11,002 nucleotides of DNA from assembly GCA_034189755.1 (NCBI GenBank), contig JAXIHJ010000093.1, positions 1 to 11,002 on the forward strand, written 5' to 3'. This DNA is from JAXIHJ01 sp034189755 (GTDB taxonomy: Bacteria > Planctomycetota > Phycisphaerae > SM23-33). The notes below the pieces were generated by a model. It was not told where the DNA came from and searched no databases. It saw only the letters and a list, made by a program, of their open reading frames with translations. The number at the start of each line of letters is the position of its first letter. The stretch's first letter is position 1. The translations under genes and the position numbers were made by a program. Below, one piece after another: positions 6,882 through 11,002 of this stretch.

Positions 6882-8075
6882 ATGCGAATCCTGACGGTTC
6901 ACAATTACTACGGCCAGTACGCACCCGGCGGAGAGGGCAACGTCTTCGAGGCCGAGACCAGGCTGCTAAAAGCGCACGGCCATCAGGTGGCGTCCTACAC
7001 GCGGACGAATGCCGAACTGATGCGCCTCGGCCTGGCCGGTCGGCTGAGGCTCGCATGGAACTCGGCGTGGTCCCGGCAGGCATACCGCGCCGTCCAGGCC
7101 GAGATTCGACGCTTCGGCCCGGACCTGATGCACGTGCACAATACCTGGATGATGCTCTCGCCGTCCATATTCGCCGCGGCGAAGGAACTGGGCGTGGCGA
7201 CTGTACTGACGGCTCACAACTATCGGCTTGCATGCCCGACCGGGCAGTTCCTGCGAAACGGGCGGGTCTGCGAAGACTGTCTGGGCAAGCGTCCGTGGCG
7301 GGCCGTGGTACACCGCTGTTACAGAGACAGCATCCTGGCCTCTTGGCTGGTTTACCGGATGTCCCAGACCAACAGGCAAAGGGGCACGTTCCGGCGAGAC
7401 GTGGACGCGATTATCGCGCTGACCGGCTTCGCAAAGGAAAAGCTCGCCGCCGCCGGAATCCCACATGGCCGAATACACGTCAAGCCAAACTTCATAGAAG
7501 ACCCGCTCGAAGGCCGAAAACCCTCGCCGGCGGGAGACGGTGCGGTTTTCATCGGGCGGCTATCGAAGGAAAAGGGGCTTTCGATACTGCTGGCCGCCTG
7601 GGCGGGAATCGATTACCCGTTGACCGTCGTCGGCGACGGCCCGTTGAGGCAGGAGCTGGAAGCCGCCGCACCGCCGAACGTCCGGTTCCTTGGATGGGTT
7701 GACCGTAAAGACGTGCTCGGACTTGTCGCCCAGGCCGGGTTCGCCGTTCTTCCGTCACAGTGGTATGAGGGCTTTCCCTGCACGCTGGTTGAATGCATGG
7801 CCATGGGCCGGGCCGTCGTGGCCTCCAGGCTGGGGGCCATGGCCGAGATCGTGGCTGACGGGCGAACGGGACTGCTTTTCGAGCCGGGCGACCCGGGCGA
7901 TTTGCGGGCCAAGGTCGAATCTCTGATTCATCAGGATGGCTCGGCCGAACGCATGGGGCACCAGGCCCGGAAAGACTATCTGGAAAACTATACCGCCGAG
8001 AAGAACTACGAAACGCTGATGAGCATATATCGTTCTGCCGCCGGCGGCGGCAGGCTGGCGCGGGAAGTGGCTTGA
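6882..8075 (+). CDS. GT4-family glycosyltransferase with N-terminal Cys cluster
   Basis: This 397-residue GT-B enzyme opens with MRILTVHNYY, an unmistakable GT4 start, so the open frame upstream of 6882 is ignored. The N-terminal domain has a glycine-rich APGGEGNVFE loop (14-23), DLMHVHNTW (81-89) and LTAHNYRLACP (109-119). Four cysteines (C118, C130, C133, C146) occupy the segment after AHNYRL, with a CPTG...CEDC arrangement. The C-terminal domain shows VFIGRLSKEKG (222-232), VVGDGPLR (249-256) and an intact EX7E motif (E296 and E304 in YEGFPCTLVEC). It begins 10 bases after the methyltransferase stop and ends 22 bases before the amidotransferase gene. It should add one sugar of the repeat unit, with donor unknown. 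The ribosome-binding site is weak, which suggests coupling to the upstream gene. Confidence 0.9.
   Translation: MRILTVHNYYGQYAPGGEGNVFEAETRLLKAHGHQVASYTRTNAELMRLGLAGRLRLAWNSAWSRQAYRAVQAEIRRFGPDLMHVHNTWMMLSPSIFAAAKELGVATVLTAHNYRLACPTGQFLRNGRVCEDCLGKRPWRAVVHRCYRDSILASWLVYRMSQTNRQRGTFRRDVDAIIALTGFAKEKLAAAGIPHGRIHVKPNFIEDPLEGRKPSPAGDGAVFIGRLSKEKGLSILLAAWAGIDYPLTVVGDGPLRQELEAAAPPNVRFLGWVDRKDVLGLVAQAGFAVLPSQWYEGFPCTLVECMAMGRAVVASRLGAMAEIVADGRTGLLFEPGDPGDLRAKVESLIHQDGSAERMGHQARKDYLENYTAEKNYETLMSIYRSAAGGGRLAREVA
8035..8053 (+). other. Inverted repeat at the 3' end of the third glycosyltransferase gene
   Basis: CTGCCGCC and GGCGGCAG pair perfectly over 8 bases around the loop GGC. It lies within the coding sequence (the Ala-Ala-Gly-Gly-Gly run near residues 386-390), about 20 bases before the stop and 45 before the amidotransferase start. 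There is no T-run, so it is not an intrinsic terminator. Codon bias alone could produce it. Confidence 0.35.
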
Positions 8076-8097
8076 GGGCCGGGGCTGAGAATTATCA

Positions 8098-10029
8098 ATG
8101 TGCGGTATCTGCGGATATGTCGGAACGAGCCGGCCGGAAGTAATTCCCAGGATGTGCGCAGCGATGGCACACCGAGGCCCCGACGACGAGGGAATCTGGT
8201 TCGATCAGGACCAGCAGGTCGGCCTTGGGCACCGGCGGCTGTCCATTATCGACGTCAGCGCTGCCGGGCATCAGCCCATGTCCAACGAGGATGGGTCGGT
8301 CTGGATTTCCTATAACGGCGAGGTCTATGACTTTAAGGCACAGCGGGATGAGCTTGCGGGCCGGGGCCACGTCTTTAGCAGCGAGACCGATACCGAGGTG
8401 CTCGTTCATCTCTACGAAGAGAAGGGGCCGGATTTCCTCGGCGAATTGAACGGCATGTTCGCCCTGGCGGTCTGGGACAGCCGGCGCCGACAGTTGCTTT
8501 TGGCGCGAGACCACGCCGGCGTCAAGCCGCTGTACTATTGGCAAAGCGACGGCAGGCTGTTCTTCGCATCCGAAATCAAGGCACTGCTGCGAGTGCCGGA
8601 ACTTCCGCGCGAGCTGAACCGTCGGCGAATACCGGAAATGCTGACCTTCCTGTGGGTGCCGGGCGAACAGACGCTGCTGCGAGGCGTCATGAAGTTGGCG
8701 CCGGGCCACTGTCTTATCTGGAAAGACGGCGACGTAACGCTGAAGCGGTGGTTCTCGCTGACCTACGAGCCGGATGAGTCTGTTTCCGAAGACGAGTGGA
8801 CCGAGCGCGTCCGCGAGACTTCCGTGCGGGCGGCCAGGCGGCAGATGGTCGCCGACGTGCCGGTGGGCGTGCTGCTTTCAGGCGGGCTGGATTCATCAAG
8901 CATCGTCGCCGGCGTTCGCAGCGCATACCCGGACCGCCGGATAGACTGCTACAACGCGCGAATCGACGCCGCCGACAACACGCGGGACGCCTTCGTGGAC
9001 GACTACCCCTACGCCAGGCAGGTGGCCGACACGCTGGGGCTTAATCTAAAGAGCTTTGTACTTCGTCCCGACGTGATGTCCATGCTGCCGAAGATGGTCT
9101 ATCACCTGGACGAACCCGACGCCGACCCGGCTGTTTTTCCATCGTATCTCATTGCCAAGACCGCCCGCCAGGACGGCACGAAAGTGCTGTTGGCCGGCAC
9201 GGGCGGCGACGAGTTGTTCTTCGGCTACAGCAGCCACCTGGCCTACAGGCTGTACGAGCGGTTCGGCTGGGTGCCGCGATGGTTGTCAGGCCCGGCACTG
9301 GCGCTGGCGGCGGCGGCAAGTTCAGCGGTCATGGGCGCACAGAGCCGGCCGGCCAGGAACCTCAGGAAGTTCAGAAGGGGCCTGTTATGCGGCGGCCTGG
9401 ACAGGCACATGGCGCTTGTGGAGTTCTCAGTCGCAAACGACCGCCTGTCGCTTTACGACGGGCAACTCACCAGCGAGCTGGACCTGCCGGAAAAACCGCC
9501 GGCCTGCATGATGCAGTACTTCCGGGCGTTTGACGGACGCGGTGAGCTGAACCGCCACTCGGATGTGCTTATCCAGACATTCCTGGCTGCGCATAACTTC
9601 CTGTACATTGACAAGTCCAGCATGGCCGCAAGCGTTGAAGTCAGGGTGCCGTTCATGGACATGGAGCTGATGAGACTTTGTGCAAAACTGCCGGAGCGGA
9701 CCAAGTTGCGAGGCACGACGACAAAACACGTGCTCAAGAAGGCGATGGAGGCGTATTTGCCTGCCGAAATCCTTTATCGCCGGAAGACGGGCTTCGTGGC
9801 GCCGCTGAGAAAATGGATGGCCGATGATCTGGCCCCGCTTATCGGCGAGCTGCTTTCGCCCGACCGTCTCCGCGCCCGCGGATTGTTCAACCCGGCGGCC
9901 GTGCAGCGCATCGTCGAGCAGCACCGGCAGAACAAGGCCGACCACGCCTACCTGATATACGCCCTGATCGTTCTGGAAATCTGGCTCCAGACCTTTGTGG
10001 ACAGGCCGGGCGAGAAGGTCGGAATCTGA
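8098..10029 (+). CDS. Glutamine-dependent asparagine synthase-family amidotransferase
   Basis: This 643-residue protein starts MCGICGYVG, which places the glutaminase nucleophile Cys2 directly after the initiator Met and fixes the start. The N-terminal class II amidotransferase domain (about 2-210) includes HRGPDD (25-30), LGHRRLSIID (43-52), the glutamine-binding YNGEVYDF (72-79) and the DTE element (98-100). The synthetase domain has the ATP-pyrophosphatase loop LLSGGLDSSS (259-268), the DEPDADPAVFPSY block (338-350), GTGGDELFFGY (367-377) and YRRKTGF near the C-terminus. The reaction moves ammonia from glutamine to an acyl-adenylate. Housekeeping AsnB makes asparagine, but copies inside polysaccharide loci are thought to amidate sugar carboxylates such as uronic acids. 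The second role is favoured here by context only. Both active sites look complete. Confidence 0.9.
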   Translation: MCGICGYVGTSRPEVIPRMCAAMAHRGPDDEGIWFDQDQQVGLGHRRLSIIDVSAAGHQPMSNEDGSVWISYNGEVYDFKAQRDELAGRGHVFSSETDTEVLVHLYEEKGPDFLGELNGMFALAVWDSRRRQLLLARDHAGVKPLYYWQSDGRLFFASEIKALLRVPELPRELNRRRIPEMLTFLWVPGEQTLLRGVMKLAPGHCLIWKDGDVTLKRWFSLTYEPDESVSEDEWTERVRETSVRAARRQMVADVPVGVLLSGGLDSSSIVAGVRSAYPDRRIDCYNARIDAADNTRDAFVDDYPYARQVADTLGLNLKSFVLRPDVMSMLPKMVYHLDEPDADPAVFPSYLIAKTARQDGTKVLLAGTGGDELFFGYSSHLAYRLYERFGWVPRWLSGPALALAAAASSAVMGAQSRPARNLRKFRRGLLCGGLDRHMALVEFSVANDRLSLYDGQLTSELDLPEKPPACMMQYFRAFDGRGELNRHSDVLIQTFLAAHNFLYIDKSSMAASVEVRVPFMDMELMRLCAKLPERTKLRGTTTKHVLKKAMEAYLPAEILYRRKTGFVAPLRKWMADDLAPLIGELLSPDRLRARGLFNPAAVQRIVEQHRQNKADHAYLIYALIVLEIWLQTFVDRPGEKVGI

Positions 10030-10075
10030 TCCCGGCGAACATGCAGGCGGCTTATTGAAAGGTATGTAACTGACA

Positions 10076-11002
10076 ATGCTTCAGGTAATCCAAAATTACA
10101 AATCGGGCGATTTAAGGCTGGAAGAGGTTCCGATCCCGGCGATGAAGGCCGGCGGCGTGCTGGTGCGGACAGCCTATTCGCTGGTTTCGACGGGTACCGA
10201 GTCCACGGCGGTGCGCCAGGCGGCGATGGGCGTAATCGGCAAGGCCAGGGCACGCCCGGACGACGTCAGGAAGGTGCTGGGCAGCGTAAGAAAGCAGGGA
10301 CTGAAGGCTACGTATCGGTCGGTTATGAACCGGCTGGACAGCCTGACGCCGCTTGGCTACAGCCTGGCCGGAACGGTGCTTCAGGTCGGCCGGGATGCCG
10401 GCGAGTTCCGCCAGGGGCAGCTTGTGGCCTGCGGCGGAGTGGGATATGCGAACCACGCGGAGGTGAACTTCGTGCCGAAGAATCTTGTCGCGGCCGTACC
10501 CGACGGCGTCAGCCTGGCCGACGCCGCATGCACCACGGTCGGGACGGTGGCGCTACAGGGCTTTCGCCAGAGCGGCCTTGGCCTGGGCGATACGGTCGTG
10601 GTCATCGGGCTGGGGCTGGTTGGCCTGATTTATCTCCAGATCGCCCGCTCGGCCGGCTGCAAGACGTTAGGCATCGACATTGCCTCGGATCGCGTCGCCA
10701 AAGCCCTTGCTCTCGGCGCCGACGCCGCGTGCGAATTCAACACCGGCGCCGCCGCAAGCGCCGTAGAGGCGCTTACCGGCGGAATCGGCGCCGACGTGGC
10801 GGTCATGGCCGTCGGCACGCAATCGAATAAGCCGCTTGAACTGGCGGCGCAGCTCGTCCGCGACCGAGGCCGAATCGTCAATATCGGCAAGGCCAAAATG
10901 GACCTGCCGTACGAACCGTTCTTCAAGAAAGACCTTCAGGTTGTCTTCTCTCGCTCCTACGGCCCGGGGCGATACGACCCGAACTACGAGAACAAGGGCG
11001 TC
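10076..11002 (+). CDS. Zinc-alcohol-dehydrogenase-like oxidoreductase, probable two-domain type (3' truncated)
   Basis: The frame is open from ATG 10076 to the window edge (309 residues). It has a GroES-like N-terminal part with AYSLVSTGTES (33-43), PLGYSLAGTVLQVG (92-105) and VACGGVGYANHAE (117-129), then a Rossmann NAD(P)-binding part with VVIGLGLVGL (175-184) and an acidic strand-2 end at D201. FSRSYGPGRYDPNYE (291-305) is a signature I associate with bi-domain proteins in which this unit is fused to a Gfo/Idh/MocA-type dehydrogenase domain. That second half would lie beyond 11002. The usual catalytic zinc Cys near residue 38-40 is replaced by Ser/Thr/Gly, as in that subgroup. It likely oxidises or reduces a nucleotide or lipid-linked sugar. 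It lies 46 bases after the amidotransferase gene, with GAAAGG at 10057-10062. Confidence 0.85.
   Translation, partial: MLQVIQNYKSGDLRLEEVPIPAMKAGGVLVRTAYSLVSTGTESTAVRQAAMGVIGKARARPDDVRKVLGSVRKQGLKATYRSVMNRLDSLTPLGYSLAGTVLQVGRDAGEFRQGQLVACGGVGYANHAEVNFVPKNLVAAVPDGVSLADAACTTVGTVALQGFRQSGLGLGDTVVVIGLGLVGLIYLQIARSAGCKTLGIDIASDRVAKALALGADAACEFNTGAAASAVEALTGGIGADVAVMAVGTQSNKPLELAAQLVRDRGRIVNIGKAKMDLPYEPFFKKDLQVVFSRSYGPGRYDPNYENKGV

Noticed and set aside
8095..8709. 204-codon minus-strand open frame opposite the amidotransferase start
   Set aside because: The + strand frame contains the full class II amidotransferase signature. The antisense product has no motif.

Overview
The window holds the middle of a surface or exopolysaccharide biosynthesis locus. 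All genes are on the + strand and very tightly packed. The DNA is GC-rich, and every gene is bacterial in layout (Shine-Dalgarno sites, ATGA start/stop overlaps). The organism cannot be fixed from the sequence alone. The high GC combined with this gene mixture would fit an environmental Gram-negative such as a planctomycete or a proteobacterium, but that is only a guess. No tRNA, rRNA, CRISPR array, insertion sequence or phage gene was seen.

Layout: 1-141 is the last 46 codons of an unrecognised protein. It is followed, with no spacer, by a Wzx-type lipid-linked-oligosaccharide flippase (142-1557), a GT4 glycosyltransferase (1550-2812), a class I SAM-dependent methyltransferase (2815-3483), an O-antigen ligase/Wzy-polymerase family membrane protein (3542-4855), a second GT4-fold glycosyltransferase with an altered EX7E motif (4852-6060), a second methyltransferase (6143-6871), a third GT4 glycosyltransferase with a conserved Cys cluster (6882-8075) and a glutamine-dependent asparagine synthase-family amidotransferase (8098-10029). 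The window closes with the N-terminal, zinc-alcohol-dehydrogenase-like part of a sugar-modifying oxidoreductase that runs off the right edge (10076-11002). The longest non-coding stretch is 82 bases (6061-6142).

How the genes fit together (inference): three glycosyltransferases extend a lipid-linked repeat unit. The methyltransferases, the amidotransferase and the oxidoreductase tailor sugars, and amidation of a uronic acid carboxylate is one plausible role. The flippase exports the unit and the ligase/polymerase family protein polymerises it or transfers it to an acceptor. The priming phosphoglycosyltransferase, the chain-length regulator and the export porin are not in the window and are probably on its flanks.

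This is a recognisable kind of locus, and I do not see evidence for an entirely new system. The points most worth a second look are the unknown upstream gene end, the degenerate-motif glycosyltransferase, the Cys-cluster glycosyltransferase, the amidotransferase/oxidoreductase pairing at the right end, and a compact hairpin before the ligase gene.
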